Source of the DNA: Jeotgalibaca sp052266715
GTDB taxonomy: Bacteria; Bacillota; Bacilli; Lactobacillales; Aerococcaceae
DNA: 64,000 bases
NCBI GenBank assembly: GCA_052266715.1
Contig: JBQPRB010000004.1
Direction: 5' to 3' (one strand)
Part shown: positions 32,477-42,250 of the stretch, in pieces
Numbering within the stretch: position 1 is the stretch's first letter
Layout: every line of letters starts with the position of its first letter
Notes under the pieces: generated by a model
Database searches by the model: none
Told to the model about the DNA's origin: nothing
Seen by the model: the letters and a program-made list of their open reading frames with translations, nothing else
Position numbers and translations under genes: made by a program

Positions 32477-33450
32477 TTCTCCACCCCTTTCTTACGATCC
32501 AAAATTCCTGAAATTGTAAACTCTTTGTTTCCAAGCAATCCACCTGGGCGGAATACCATGATAGCGATTAAGGCAATCGCATAAAATACCATCCGCAGTT
32601 GTCCTGCCGATTGTAATACGGTATTAAGTAAACCTAAAACAACTGCAGCAACGACCGTTCCAGTCACACTACCAATTCCACCAAATACAACGATAATCAA
32701 AATATCGATGGATTTTTGGAATGTAAAGTCTGCTGGGTTGATAACACTAAAGAACGTTGCGTACAAGTTTCCCGCGATGCTGGCAGTCATTGCTCCCAAC
32801 ATAAACGCAATCACTTTATAAAGGGTTGTATTGATTCCCATTGATTCTGCCGCGATTTCATCTTCTCGAATAGATATCGTTGCACGACCAGGGCTACTCT
32901 TGATGTAGTTCACAATGACAATGGTTGTCACAATAACAAAGGCAAAAGTCACCATAATGAAGCTTAAATTGGATTCGAACGGGAAAGAAATACCGCTAAT
33001 CCCTCTGGCTCCATTGGTTAAATCAGGCATATTAATGATTAATATACGAATGATTTCCGCAACTCCCAGTGTTGCGATTGCCAGGTAATCTCCTTTTAGA
33101 CGAAGCGTTGGGATCCCAACTATCATCGCAACAAGCATCGCGATAACCATCCCCACCAATATACCCACGAAAAAGCCAGCCAAGCCATCGATATACTTGC
33201 TGACTACAGCACCACTATAAGCACCAATAGCCATAAAACCGGCATGTCCAAGGGAGAACTGCCCTGAAAAACCGATGACAAGGTTTAACCCGATTGCCAA
33301 AATAATGTTAATTAAAATAGTCATTAAAGTAATTTGTTGGAAAGTTGAAATCAGGCCGGAACTGACACCAAAAAATAGTGCAATACCACTGACGGCAATC
33401 AGCAGGAACCAGCCTAAGTTATATTTATTGAACTGTTTCATCTGCGTCAC
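32473..33450 (-). CDS. livM: Branched-chain amino acid ABC transporter, permease LivM
   Basis: 325 residues, about ten helices, with the family signatures LNLVIGFSGQFSLGHAGFMAIGAY near residue 55 and NEIAAESMG-type IREDEIAAESMGINTTLYKV near residue 195. It forms the channel with LivH. It begins one base after the livH stop. Confidence 0.95.
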   Translation of the reverse strand: MTQMKQFNKYNLGWFLLIAVSGIALFFGVSSGLISTFQQITLMTILINIILAIGLNLVIGFSGQFSLGHAGFMAIGAYSGAVVSKYIDGLAGFFVGILVGMVIAMLVAMIVGIPTLRLKGDYLAIATLGVAEIIRILIINMPDLTNGARGISGISFPFESNLSFIMVTFAFVIVTTIVIVNYIKSSPGRATISIREDEIAAESMGINTTLYKVIAFMLGAMTASIAGNLYATFFSVINPADFTFQKSIDILIIVVFGGIGSVTGTVVAAVVLGLLNTVLQSAGQLRMVFYAIALIAIMVFRPGGLLGNKEFTISGILDRKKGVEK

Positions 33451-34329
33451 CTACACTTTCTCTTTTACGTTTTTGCCAAGGATACCGGATGGTTTTACAA
33501 TCAAGATAATAATCAAGATCAAGTAAACGACCGCATCCTTAAACATTGAACCACCATAAGCACTGACCATTGTTTCGATGATACCAATTAAATAACCACC
33601 CAACATGGCACCCGGGATAATACCAATTCCGCCGAAAACTGCAGCTACGAAAGCTTTTAGCCCTGGTGTCACACCCATCAATGGATCAATGGAGTTATAA
33701 TAAATACCAACCAACACGCCTGCCGCTCCTGCAAGTGCGGAGCCCATTACAAATGTAAAAGAAATAACATTATCAACGTTGATTCCCATTAGTTGAGCCG
33801 CATCTTGATCCGTACTAACAGCACGCATCGCTTTACCCATCGTTGTATATTTAACGATAATCTGCAAAGCAATCATCAAAATAATCGTTGTTGCGATGAT
33901 CACTAATTGTTGTGAATTAATTTGCACCGTGCCCAACCTAAAAATACGTGTTTCCAATGCTGTCGGGAATGCTCGACGTTCTGGTCCCATAAAGTAAATC
34001 ATTAAATTTTGGAGTAAATAAGAAACCCCAATTGCTGTGATCAAGGCTGCAATCCGTGTTGCTCCACGCAAAGGACGATAGGCAATTTTTTCAATCACTA
34101 CTCCTAAAATTGCACACAAGATCATCGAAATAACAAGGGCTGGAACTAATCCCAACCCGACATTTTGGATCATGCCGTAGCCGATAAAGGCCCCTACCAT
34201 ATAAATATCACCGTGGGCAAAGTTAATCAATTTGATAATACCGTAAACCATCGTATAACCGAGGGCGATGAGCGCATAAATGCTTCCCAGTGAGATTCCG
34301 TTTACCATCTGCTGGATAAAGCTTTCCAT
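33451..34329 (-). CDS. livH: Branched-chain amino acid ABC transporter, permease LivH
   Basis: 292 residues, about eight helices. YALIALGYTMVYGIIKLINFAHG near residue 20 and MRAVSTDQDAAQLMGINVDN near residue 170 are the LivH signatures. It makes up the membrane channel with LivM. Confidence 0.95.
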   Translation of the reverse strand: MESFIQQMVNGISLGSIYALIALGYTMVYGIIKLINFAHGDIYMVGAFIGYGMIQNVGLGLVPALVISMILCAILGVVIEKIAYRPLRGATRIAALITAIGVSYLLQNLMIYFMGPERRAFPTALETRIFRLGTVQINSQQLVIIATTIILMIALQIIVKYTTMGKAMRAVSTDQDAAQLMGINVDNVISFTFVMGSALAGAAGVLVGIYYNSIDPLMGVTPGLKAFVAAVFGGIGIIPGAMLGGYLIGIIETMVSAYGGSMFKDAVVYLILIIILIVKPSGILGKNVKEKV

Positions 34330-34397
34330 ATCTTACACCTCTTTGCTTTCTAAAAAGTCTGAAAGGAGGCGAGACAGATGTCTAGCCTCCTACATTA

Positions 34398-35573
34398 TTA
34401 TTGTGGTGCTACGACTGTATTTCCAGCCTCTTCACCGTCTTGCAATTCGATAACAAAAGTACTCTTAACTGGGTTGTGGTTTTCATCCAATGAGAATGTT
34501 CCTGTTACCCCTTCAAAATCAGTAGTTGATGCAATTGCCTCTGTTACAGCTTTTGAATCTGTAGAGCCAGCAGTTTCAACTGCTTGCAGTACAAGGTTGG
34601 CCGCGTCATATGCCAATGCTGCGAAGGAATCGGCTTCCACACCAAATTTTTCTTCATAGGCAGCCAAGAAGTCTTTTACTTTTTGGTCTTCACTATTTGG
34701 TGTAAAGTGACCTGCGTAAAATACATCGTCTACATTATCAGCGCCAGCCAGTTCAACCAATGTGGAGTTTGCAAAACCATCTGGTCCCAAAATTGGTTGT
34801 GTAATACCCATTTCACGTGCTTGTTTAATCAACAAACCAGCTTCTTCATAATAACCTGGGATAAAGATGACATCAAAATCTTTGTCGCGGATATTTGTAA
34901 GGATTGCATTAAAGTCTGTATCACCGTCTGAGAAGTTTTCTTCTGCTACAATTTCGCCTGTGAAGACACCCTTGAAGGATTCAGTCAGTCCAACAGCATA
35001 GTCTGTTGAATTGTCTTGAAGAATAACAGCTTTTTTAGCCCCTAATTCGTTTTCAGCAAAGTTAGCTAACACTTCTCCTTGGAATGAATCCTGGAAACAA
35101 ACACGGAAAATATATTCCCATACTGTTTCATCATCCTTCATTGTAACCATGTCACCTGTTGCTGCAGGTAAAACAGCTGGAACACCCGCACGATCAACGA
35201 CCGGTGTTTGTGCGTTTGCATCTCCTGTTGTTGCAGGTCCAATGATTGCTGTTACTTTGTCTTCTGTAGCTAAACGTGTTGCAACAGATGCAGCTTCTTG
35301 AGCAACAGAAGTATTGTCGTAAACTTTGTATGTTACGTCATCGTCCAATACGCCGCCGTCTGCATTTTTTTGTTCAATAGCAAGCTCTACACCATTGCTC
35401 ATTGGAGTTCCGTAAGCCCCAGCGCCACCTGATAATTCGAAGTTACCACCGATTACTACGCCGGACCCATCTCCGCCTGCTGCGCCATCGGATGATGCGT
35501 CTTCCCCAGCACCATTACCACAAGCAGCCAAAAGCAACATAGATGACAATCCCAACCAATACTTCTTCTTCAT
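34398..35573 (-). CDS. livJ: Branched-chain amino acid binding lipoprotein LivJ
   Basis: 391 residues from ATG 35573, chosen because GGAGGGG lies eight bases upstream. Lipobox LLAAC (Cys18), then a low-complexity Gly/Ser/Asp linker and a periplasmic-binding type I fold: VVIGGNFELSGGAGAYGTPM, AIIGPATTGDANAQTPVVD and PGYYEEAGLLIKQAREMG. It captures leucine, isoleucine, valine or related amino acids outside the cell and delivers them to LivHMGF. First gene of the operon; a CodY-like box sits in its promoter. Confidence 0.95.
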   Translation of the reverse strand: MKKKYWLGLSSMLLLAACGNGAGEDASSDGAAGGDGSGVVIGGNFELSGGAGAYGTPMSNGVELAIEQKNADGGVLDDDVTYKVYDNTSVAQEAASVATRLATEDKVTAIIGPATTGDANAQTPVVDRAGVPAVLPAATGDMVTMKDDETVWEYIFRVCFQDSFQGEVLANFAENELGAKKAVILQDNSTDYAVGLTESFKGVFTGEIVAEENFSDGDTDFNAILTNIRDKDFDVIFIPGYYEEAGLLIKQAREMGITQPILGPDGFANSTLVELAGADNVDDVFYAGHFTPNSEDQKVKDFLAAYEEKFGVEADSFAALAYDAANLVLQAVETAGSTDSKAVTEAIASTTDFEGVTGTFSLDENHNPVKSTFVIELQDGEEAGNTVVAPQ

Positions 35574-35663
35574 TAAAAATCCCCTCCGCTTAAATTCATT
35601 TATACTATCCAATGCTTCTCTTCATTCACACAGGAGATTTTCTCCTTAAATTTTAATGTTTAT

Positions 35664-35692
35664 AGTATAGAATATTCTGACAATTTAAGCAA
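35664..35692 (-). promoter_or_regulatory. livJ: Promoter of livJHMGF with a CodY-like box in the spacer
   Basis: -35 TTGCTT (35687-35692), 17-bp spacer, -10 TATACT (35664-35669). The spacer holds AATTGTCAGAATATT (35671-35685), matching the CodY box AATTTTCWGAAAATT at 13 of 15 positions. CodY bound to branched-chain amino acids and GTP would block this promoter, giving direct feedback on uptake. Confidence 0.75.
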
Positions 35693-35789
35693 CCCGTTTT
35701 TTGAAAAAAAAAATACGTTTTGATCATCCCTTTTTGTGGTCTCGCTTCCATTGCTGGCAGAGTACTTATCAGCTTATTTTATTACCAAA

Positions 35790-35834
35790 TAAAAAAACCG
35801 GCCTTTCTATTTATTCTCTAGAAATTGCCGGTTT
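35790..35834 (-). terminator. Terminator of the ABC exporter operon
   Basis: AAACCGGC / GGCCGGTTT stem (the loop region extends it) followed by TTTTTTTATTTG on the minus strand, right after the permease stop. Confidence 0.8.
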
Positions 35835-35839
35835 ATTCA

Positions 35840-38800
35840 TCATTCAACGCTCTTGAGCGCTTCAATCATATCTACTTGTTTTAATTTTACATGCATGATC
35901 ATCATGACAATAATTGAAAATACAAGGGTTAAAACTGTTGAATAAAAATAACTGATGGGAGCTATCGTGATGGGAAATAGCATAAAATCAACTTCGACCA
36001 TTTTGAGAAGGACGGTCGCTAAAATATTCCCCATTCCAAACCCGAGTAAAATACCGATAATCGTTAATATAAACGTTTCACGGTAGACATATAAACTAAC
36101 TTCCATATCGAAAAATCCCAATACTTTAATGGTAGAAAGTTCCCTGATTCGTTCGGAAACATTGATGTTGGTCAAATTGTACAAAACCACAAATGCCAAG
36201 GCCGCTGCGGAAATGATTAATACCAACGTAATAACATCCAAGCTTTCCAATGTGTCCCCGAATGCTTCATGAATGACTGACATATAGGTCACTAACGCGA
36301 CATTTTCGTTCCCCATTGCATTTTCGGCAAATTCAGCTTCCCATGCTCCACCATTATCAATAACCAGCAAATCACTGTTCGGCACGAATGCTTCTGAAAA
36401 TACCGATTGATATAAATTACGCGAAAGGTAGAGGTAATGTCCTGTATAATTTTCTGTCACTGAAGCAATTGGAATACGATAGGTCATTTCTTCTTCGTCA
36501 TGGATGATAATTTCATCACCCGGTTCCACAGCCATCAAGTCAGCCAGTTTTTCAGATATAATCGCCCCTTCATCATTTAAAACATGTGCTTCGTTACTGT
36601 TTCGTTCTTTCAAGCGAACGAATTCTTCCAAGGAATCAGTCCCCTCAGGAACAAATACATTCACATCCTGAGTTGTTATCCCCGCTCTTTCCGCTTTATA
36701 TGTCTCCTGCAATGTGTACAGATGAGAGGCGACTTCAGAAAAATCATTTCTCACTTCCTCATAACTCTGCAAATCAGAACGGGTCCGATCTGGTTTCAAT
36801 GCGACCACAGCATCATATTTCATAACTTCAGAAAATTGCGTTTCTGCCAGACCGGAAATTGAATTACTGAGAGCAAAACCGGTCAAGATTAATGCCATAC
36901 ATCCGGCTACACCTATTACGGTAATGGAATTGCGGACTTTATAACGCACCAAGTTGCGGATTGTTATTTTGGCATTGAAGTTAAGGCGATTCCAGATAAC
37001 GGGAATACGTTCAAGCAAGACCCGTTTCCCCTGTTTGGGTGCTTTGGGACGCATGATGGAGGCTGGCGTTTCAATCAACGTGCGATAGCTTGCCAACCCA
37101 GCAGGACCCACTGTGCATAAAAGGGCAACAATGACGGCAATCCCTGTATAGGAAGGATATTGGTTTAATTGAATATCCGGCAAATTGTACAGGGAACTGT
37201 AAGCATTGTAAATCAGGGTTGGGAACAACCAATAACCGAGTAAAAGTCCCGATACAGTTCCAATTATCCCAGCACTTGCTGCATAAACCAAGAATTTAAG
37301 GGATATATCAAAATTGCTGTAACCTAGGCCTTTAAGGGTACCAATTTGCGTGCGTTGCTCATCCACCATCCGAGTCATGGTCGTAAAACTGATCAACGCG
37401 GCAATCAGGAAGAAAAAGACCGGGAAAACTTCCGCAATTGAAGAAATACGTTTGGCATTATCACCATATCCCTCATAGCCTGGATTGTTCGTTCGATCTT
37501 GGACAAAATAAACCGGTTCATCCAAGGCTTGTAAATCACTACGGGCTTTCAATAATTCTGTTTCAGCTTTTTGGATTTCAGCTTCTGCTGATTCCTTCTC
37601 AGCTTCAAACGCTGTCATTCCTTCAGCGTATTCGGCTTCCCTTGCTTCAATCTGTTTTCGGGCATCTCTTAACTGGCTTTCACCTTCCGCCCGTTCCGTT
37701 GCCAAGCGATTCTTTCCATTAGAAAGTTCAGCCTGACCAGCATCAAGCTCACGTTTCGCAGCTTCCAGTTCTGCATGAGAGGATGCCAGTGCATTTGCTT
37801 GTTCCATAAATTGATTATCAGCCGCATTTATTTGCCCTTGAATCGCTTGCAATGAAGATTGCACTTCAGCCAAGAGTGTATTTTTGGCGCGTTGCAATTC
37901 CTGAGAGCGGATTTCTAATATTTGCACATTATTGGTATAAGAACGTTTCGCAGCTTCCAGTTGCTGACCTTGTTCAATCAATGTCGCTTTAGCCTGTTGA
38001 ATACGCGCACTCTCTTCAGCCAATTTAGCTTCCTGCTCTTGAATGCCCGTCGCAAGACTTGTCTGGAGTGCTTGTTCTTGTTCAATAACTGCGTTAAATT
38101 CAGCAGCCGGGACTTCACCGTTTATATATTGCAAGAACGGTTGATAGACTAACGTCTGATTCCCTTGCCCTTCAACTTCACTGCGCATCCGTTCCTTATC
38201 TTCATCAGTCAAATTTTCGTAAGGAATTTGAAGCTGTTGCTGAACATAGTTCAATTGGTTTTGGTGAACAGCAAGGACCTCTTTTTGTGATTGGATGGCT
38301 AAACTAGCATCGCTCAGTTGTGTTTCTGCTGTTTGAAGTTCAGCCTCTTCAGCGCGTAGATTTTCTTCTTGCGTCTGAAAAGAGGCAGCAAGACGGTCCA
38401 ATTGTGCTCGGGCATCATTAACCTGTGTTTCAGCATCCAACAATTGCTGGACTTTGGCTACTAAAGCCTCACCTTCAGGAGTAGGAATTGGATTTTGGAC
38501 AATCCCTTCTAAGGTAACTGCCGTATCCAGTTGCCTTAATAACGCTTGGCGCTGGATTTCCCAAGCAGCCTTAGCAGCCGCATATTGGTCCGTGCCTGCC
38601 TCCCATTCTGACAAACCTTGGTAGTATTGCGTATAGCCGGTATCTAAAACAGCTTGTTGGCGATTGATTTCCGTCTCAGCCGCGTTCATCTCAGCTTCAA
38701 AAGTCTCCAAATTCGCCTCATACGTTTGCCAAGCCTCATCAAGTTTCATACGGGCAGAGGCCAATTCACCCTCAGCCTTTTCAATTTCAGCTTTTGCATC

Positions 38801-39613
38801 GGCGAGCGCTTCTTCTGCCTTAAAAATTTCCTGACGACCTTCGGAACGGATTTCGTTGATCCTTTCCAATGGCCGACCATTTAAAGCTAATTCGACTTCT
38901 TCTGTTTTTTTATCTACTATCTTTTGATAGTTATCTGTGTAGGCAGATTGTTCTCCTTCAAAAGTGAGGTAAACCTCACTATACAAGTCCCCTTGGATAT
39001 CTTCAGCAGAAACCACACCAAAACCGTCCAGCGTCCCTTTACCTGTTTGTGTATTTCCTCGACTTATTTTTTCGATAAATAGTGGGGAATTCACGAACCC
39101 GACGACTTTATACGTTTGATTAGTTAAAGCGGGTGCTTCTTCGTCTGGTGTTTCAAAACTGAAAGTCACACTTTCTCCTATTGAGAGTGTCTGATTAAAG
39201 TTTTTCATTTCGGCATCCAGTGCAATTTCACCCGTTTTTTCGGGCAGCCGACCAGATACGACGGCATATTCATTTACTTCACCCGCGTCATCATGTCCGT
39301 AAAGACGGAGGATATATTCATACCCATCCATTGTTGCGTCGAATGACTGCGCAGGGTGAATTTCAATATCTTCCACCTCTTTCAATGAATCAAGGTCTTC
39401 TGTTTCGATACCGTATGTAGAAAGAACTTTTAAATCAAAAAGTTTGTTTTCACTATAATAGCCTTCTGCGGTGTTTAACATATTGGGCCCCGTTGCACTG
39501 ATTCCCCCAAAAAAACCGGTACCTAATATAATAATCGCGAGTAATGCCAAAAAACGCGCTTTATTATTCCAGATGCCCTTCCAGATATCTTTCCAAAGTG
39601 CTTTTTTATTCAT
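35840..39613 (-). CDS. Giant FtsX-family ABC permease with a long extracellular coiled coil
   Basis: 1257 residues from the ATG at 39613; AAGGGG lies about ten bases upstream and the frame runs open far beyond it. N-terminal helix (about 15-38), MacB-type periplasmic domain (about 45-225), then roughly 470 residues of repetitive Ala/Glu/Gln-rich heptads (about 230-705) predicted as an extracellular coiled coil. Two FtsX permease domains follow with helices near 745, 795, 850 and at the C-terminus (FMLFPITIAPISYFYSTV). Acts with the ATPase encoded 13 bases upstream. The coil suggests contact with wall or partner proteins; the exported substrate is unknown. Confidence 0.9.
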   Translation of the reverse strand: MNKKALWKDIWKGIWNNKARFLALLAIIILGTGFFGGISATGPNMLNTAEGYYSENKLFDLKVLSTYGIETEDLDSLKEVEDIEIHPAQSFDATMDGYEYILRLYGHDDAGEVNEYAVVSGRLPEKTGEIALDAEMKNFNQTLSIGESVTFSFETPDEEAPALTNQTYKVVGFVNSPLFIEKISRGNTQTGKGTLDGFGVVSAEDIQGDLYSEVYLTFEGEQSAYTDNYQKIVDKKTEEVELALNGRPLERINEIRSEGRQEIFKAEEALADAKAEIEKAEGELASARMKLDEAWQTYEANLETFEAEMNAAETEINRQQAVLDTGYTQYYQGLSEWEAGTDQYAAAKAAWEIQRQALLRQLDTAVTLEGIVQNPIPTPEGEALVAKVQQLLDAETQVNDARAQLDRLAASFQTQEENLRAEEAELQTAETQLSDASLAIQSQKEVLAVHQNQLNYVQQQLQIPYENLTDEDKERMRSEVEGQGNQTLVYQPFLQYINGEVPAAEFNAVIEQEQALQTSLATGIQEQEAKLAEESARIQQAKATLIEQGQQLEAAKRSYTNNVQILEIRSQELQRAKNTLLAEVQSSLQAIQGQINAADNQFMEQANALASSHAELEAAKRELDAGQAELSNGKNRLATERAEGESQLRDARKQIEAREAEYAEGMTAFEAEKESAEAEIQKAETELLKARSDLQALDEPVYFVQDRTNNPGYEGYGDNAKRISSIAEVFPVFFFLIAALISFTTMTRMVDEQRTQIGTLKGLGYSNFDISLKFLVYAASAGIIGTVSGLLLGYWLFPTLIYNAYSSLYNLPDIQLNQYPSYTGIAVIVALLCTVGPAGLASYRTLIETPASIMRPKAPKQGKRVLLERIPVIWNRLNFNAKITIRNLVRYKVRNSITVIGVAGCMALILTGFALSNSISGLAETQFSEVMKYDAVVALKPDRTRSDLQSYEEVRNDFSEVASHLYTLQETYKAERAGITTQDVNVFVPEGTDSLEEFVRLKERNSNEAHVLNDEGAIISEKLADLMAVEPGDEIIIHDEEEMTYRIPIASVTENYTGHYLYLSRNLYQSVFSEAFVPNSDLLVIDNGGAWEAEFAENAMGNENVALVTYMSVIHEAFGDTLESLDVITLVLIISAAALAFVVLYNLTNINVSERIRELSTIKVLGFFDMEVSLYVYRETFILTIIGILLGFGMGNILATVLLKMVEVDFMLFPITIAPISYFYSTVLTLVFSIIVMMIMHVKLKQVDMIEALKSVE

Positions 39614-39626
39614 CCTGTCCAACCCC

Positions 39627-40328
39627 TTACCATTCAATGTCAGAAACTGGCAAAGGGTTTTTATTTTCACGGATGGCACGAACTTTAGCATTATTAATTT
39701 CAATGACACGATTTGCCATTGGTGCAATGGCTTGATTATGGGTAATAACCACAACGGTTGTCCCAGTATCCCGGCATGTGTCCTGAAGCAACTTCAGAAC
39801 TTGTTTCCCGGTTTCATAATCGAGCGCTCCCGTCGGTTCATCACACAACAATAACTTCGGTTGTTTGGCAATTGCGCGGGCAATCGCAACCCGTTGTTGT
39901 TCGCCACCCGATAATTGGGCTGGAAAGTTACTTAAGCGGTCAGTTAACCCCACATCCGCCAATACCACTGCTGCATCAAGAGCACGATTGGTAATTTGAG
40001 CAGCCAGCTCCACATTTTCCCGAGCGGTTAAATTTGGTACGAGATTATAAAATTGGAAGACAAAGCCGACATCAAGACGGCGGTAGTTCGTCAATTGCTT
40101 CCTCGAGAACGTCGCTATATTGGTTCCATCCACCATGATACGTCCCTCGCTTGCTTGGTCCATACCACCTAATATATTCAAAACGGTCGATTTACCAGCT
40201 CCCGATGGCCCCAGGATAACGACAAATTCACCTTTTTCAATATCGAACGAAATGCCATCATTGGCTTTTATTTTAGTTTCACCCATTTGATAATATTTAC
40301 TGACATCCTGTAAAGAGATATAAGCCAT
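39627..40328 (-). CDS. ABC transporter ATPase, MacB/LolD type
   Basis: 233 residues from the ATG at 40328, which follows GAGGTGGTGAC; the GTG codons above are closer to the ribosome site but less usual. Walker A GPSGAGKSTVLN, Q-loop VFQFYNLVPNLTARENV, signature LSGGEQQRVAIARAI, Walker B LLLCDEPTGALD and H-loop VVVITHNQAI. Such ATPases drive FtsX-type permeases that move lipoproteins, peptides or antibiotics, or remodel the wall. Operon with the giant permease. Confidence 0.96.
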   Translation of the reverse strand: MAYISLQDVSKYYQMGETKIKANDGISFDIEKGEFVVILGPSGAGKSTVLNILGGMDQASEGRIMVDGTNIATFSRKQLTNYRRLDVGFVFQFYNLVPNLTARENVELAAQITNRALDAAVVLADVGLTDRLSNFPAQLSGGEQQRVAIARAIAKQPKLLLCDEPTGALDYETGKQVLKLLQDTCRDTGTTVVVITHNQAIAPMANRVIEINNAKVRAIRENKNPLPVSDIEW

Positions 40329-40349
40329 CTCAGTCACCACCTCTGATTA

Positions 40350-40398
40350 AAAATAAAGCATCACTACAATGAAATTGTTGGTGATGCTTCCTTTTTTA
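40350..40398 (-). terminator. Terminator after the nitroreductase-like gene
   Basis: AAGCATCACCAACAAT / ATTGTAGTGATGCTT stem, loop TTC, then a T-rich run on the minus strand. Confidence 0.75.
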
Positions 40399-40408
40399 TA
40401 TTTATCTA

Positions 40409-40882
40409 TTAGCCAAAGCGCTCCATCAATGTAGATAAGCCATGCATTTCTCTGGTGTCCACTTTATGTTCGGGGTAACCCACACGCAATTGCTGAATAG
40501 GTGTGTAATTATCTGGAATACCGATTTCTTGTTTCTTCTCTGGTGTTGAAAGTTTGATAAATCCTGCTTCATCGGTAATGAATTGATAGCCGAGCAATAA
40601 ATTGGTTGTTGCTAATTGCATTTGCGCCATAATCATTCCAGCGAACAAATATTTACTACTTTCCAATTCTTCACCGTCTTTAAGTGAAACAACTATATTA
40701 ACCGGACCTTTTTTATTTTCTTCCTCAGAGTAAAAAGTAATGTGGAATTTGTTGTAAAGTTCTTCTGGAATCGGTGCAGCTAAGCCAGCTACAATGATGG
40801 CTTCGATTTGTGCGTCCGTCAGTTCAACCGTTACCAAATTTTCGGTCGGGCGGTTTAAAGCAACTATTTTAGTAAAATCCAT
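40409..40882 (-). CDS. Shortened nitroreductase-like protein
   Basis: 157 residues. The core VVSLKDGEELESSKYLFAGMIMAQMQLATTNLLLGYQF and the end IGIPDNYTPIQQLRVGYPEHK (seen in parts) are of the nitroreductase fold. The FMN-binding N-terminus, usually an RRSxRxY block, reads IVALNRPTENLVTVELTDAQ, so the flavin contacts are weak or lost, and the protein is 30-50 residues shorter than typical members. It is likely an inactive or altered flavin-fold relative. Single gene, divergent from the flavoprotein oxidoreductase. Confidence 0.65.
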   Translation of the reverse strand: MDFTKIVALNRPTENLVTVELTDAQIEAIIVAGLAAPIPEELYNKFHITFYSEEENKKGPVNIVVSLKDGEELESSKYLFAGMIMAQMQLATTNLLLGYQFITDEAGFIKLSTPEKKQEIGIPDNYTPIQQLRVGYPEHKVDTREMHGLSTLMERFG

Positions 40883-40993
40883 TTAGAGTTTCTCCTTTGC
40901 TTCTTTATTAGTTAATGTTATTATACTATAATTTAGTGCGCTATCGGTGTTAAAATATATATAAACAAAGAAATTGAGGAGTTTTTAAATAAT

Positions 40994-42250
40994 ATGAGTA
41001 AAAAAGTAATTGTTATTGGTGGCGGATCCAGTGGGTTAATGGCTGCTTCCACTGCTGCAGAATACGGTGCGTCTGTCACTTTATTGGAAAAAAACCCCAA
41101 CTTAGGAAAAAAATTGATATTGACCGGTGGGGGTAGATGTAATGTAACCAACAATCGTCCGGAAGATGAAATTATTGCGCATATTCCCGGGAATGGTCGC
41201 TTTTTACATAGTGCTTTCGATCAATTCAGTCAATATGATATTATGCACTACTTTACATCACGCGGGATTGCACTGAAGGAAGAAGATCACGGCCGGATGT
41301 TTCCCGTAACAGATAAGGCACGTACTATTCTAGAAGCTTTCATAGATGAATTGAAGAGAAGAAACGTTAACGTCCAAACGAAAGTAACCGTCTCAAAATT
41401 GAATTATGAAAACGGAAAAATTACAGGAGTGACCTTGGATGACGGAACAGTCATACCGGCAGACAGTGTGGTTTTGGCAACAGGTGGAAAAACCTACTCG
41501 CGTACAGGTTCCACAGGTGATGGCTACCGTTTCGCCAAACAGGTTGGTCATACAATCACAGAGCTTTACCCGACGGAAGCACCGATTACGTCTTCGGAAC
41601 CATTTATTGTCTCACGTGTTTTGAAAGGACTATCCTTACGTGATGTGGCTTTAAGCGTTCGGAATAAAAAAGGCAAGACCGTAGTCAGCCACCAAATGGA
41701 TATGATTTTCACGCATTTTGGCGTATCGGGCCCGGCGGCATTACGGTGTTCAATGTTTATCCATCAAACTAAAAAGCGCGACAAGGTAGACGAAGTAATG
41801 ATGGCATTGGATGTTTTTCCAAATAGCAGCCTCGGCCAAGTCGAACAGGATTTGCAGCGGTTAATCCGCGAAACGCCAGACAAGAACGTAAAAAATGGCT
41901 GGAAAGACTTAATGCCTGAACGGTACTTGCTGTTCGGTCTTGAACAGGCAGGCATCGATCCAGATCAGACATTAAAGTCACTCCAGCCAAAAGATATTAA
42001 AGCATTTGCACAATTTAGTAAAGCATTCACCTTCATGGCGGACGGAACGTTGCCTCTTGATAAAGCCTTTGTAACCGGCGGCGGTGTTTCAACAAAAGAA
42101 GTAAATCCAAAAACAATGGAAAGTAAATGCCAGCAAGGTCTCTACTTCTGCGGTGAATTACTGGATTACAACGGCTATACAGGTGGCTATAACATTACCG
42201 GTGCTTTTGTAACCGGCCATGCTGCCGGCATGCACGCGGCTACCGATTAA
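40994..42250 (+). CDS. HI0933-family NAD(P)/FAD flavoprotein (YhiN-like)
   Basis: 418 residues. Dinucleotide-binding loop VIVIGGGSSGLMAASTAAE at the N-terminus, KKLILTGGGRCNVTNNRPED near residue 38, DDGTVIPADSVVLATGGKTY, and the C-terminal FVTGGGVSTKEVNPKTMESK with GGYNITGAFVTGHAAG. These are the HI0933/YhiN family of flavoproteins of unknown substrate, thought to be oxidoreductases. TTGAGGAGTTTTT precedes the ATG. Its last four bases overlap the stop of the convergent methyltransferase gene. Confidence 0.92.
   Translation: MSKKVIVIGGGSSGLMAASTAAEYGASVTLLEKNPNLGKKLILTGGGRCNVTNNRPEDEIIAHIPGNGRFLHSAFDQFSQYDIMHYFTSRGIALKEEDHGRMFPVTDKARTILEAFIDELKRRNVNVQTKVTVSKLNYENGKITGVTLDDGTVIPADSVVLATGGKTYSRTGSTGDGYRFAKQVGHTITELYPTEAPITSSEPFIVSRVLKGLSLRDVALSVRNKKGKTVVSHQMDMIFTHFGVSGPAALRCSMFIHQTKKRDKVDEVMMALDVFPNSSLGQVEQDLQRLIRETPDKNVKNGWKDLMPERYLLFGLEQAGIDPDQTLKSLQPKDIKAFAQFSKAFTFMADGTLPLDKAFVTGGGVSTKEVNPKTMESKCQQGLYFCGELLDYNGYTGGYNITGAFVTGHAAGMHAATD

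Noticed and set aside
35574..35612. N-terminal extension of LivJ (13 codons)
   Set aside because: The strong GGAGGGG and the signal peptide start favour the ATG at 35573.
39614..39754. 47-codon N-terminal extension of the giant permease
   Set aside because: It lies inside the upstream ATPase gene in another frame and would add hydrophobic sequence before the normal MNKKALWKDIWKG start.
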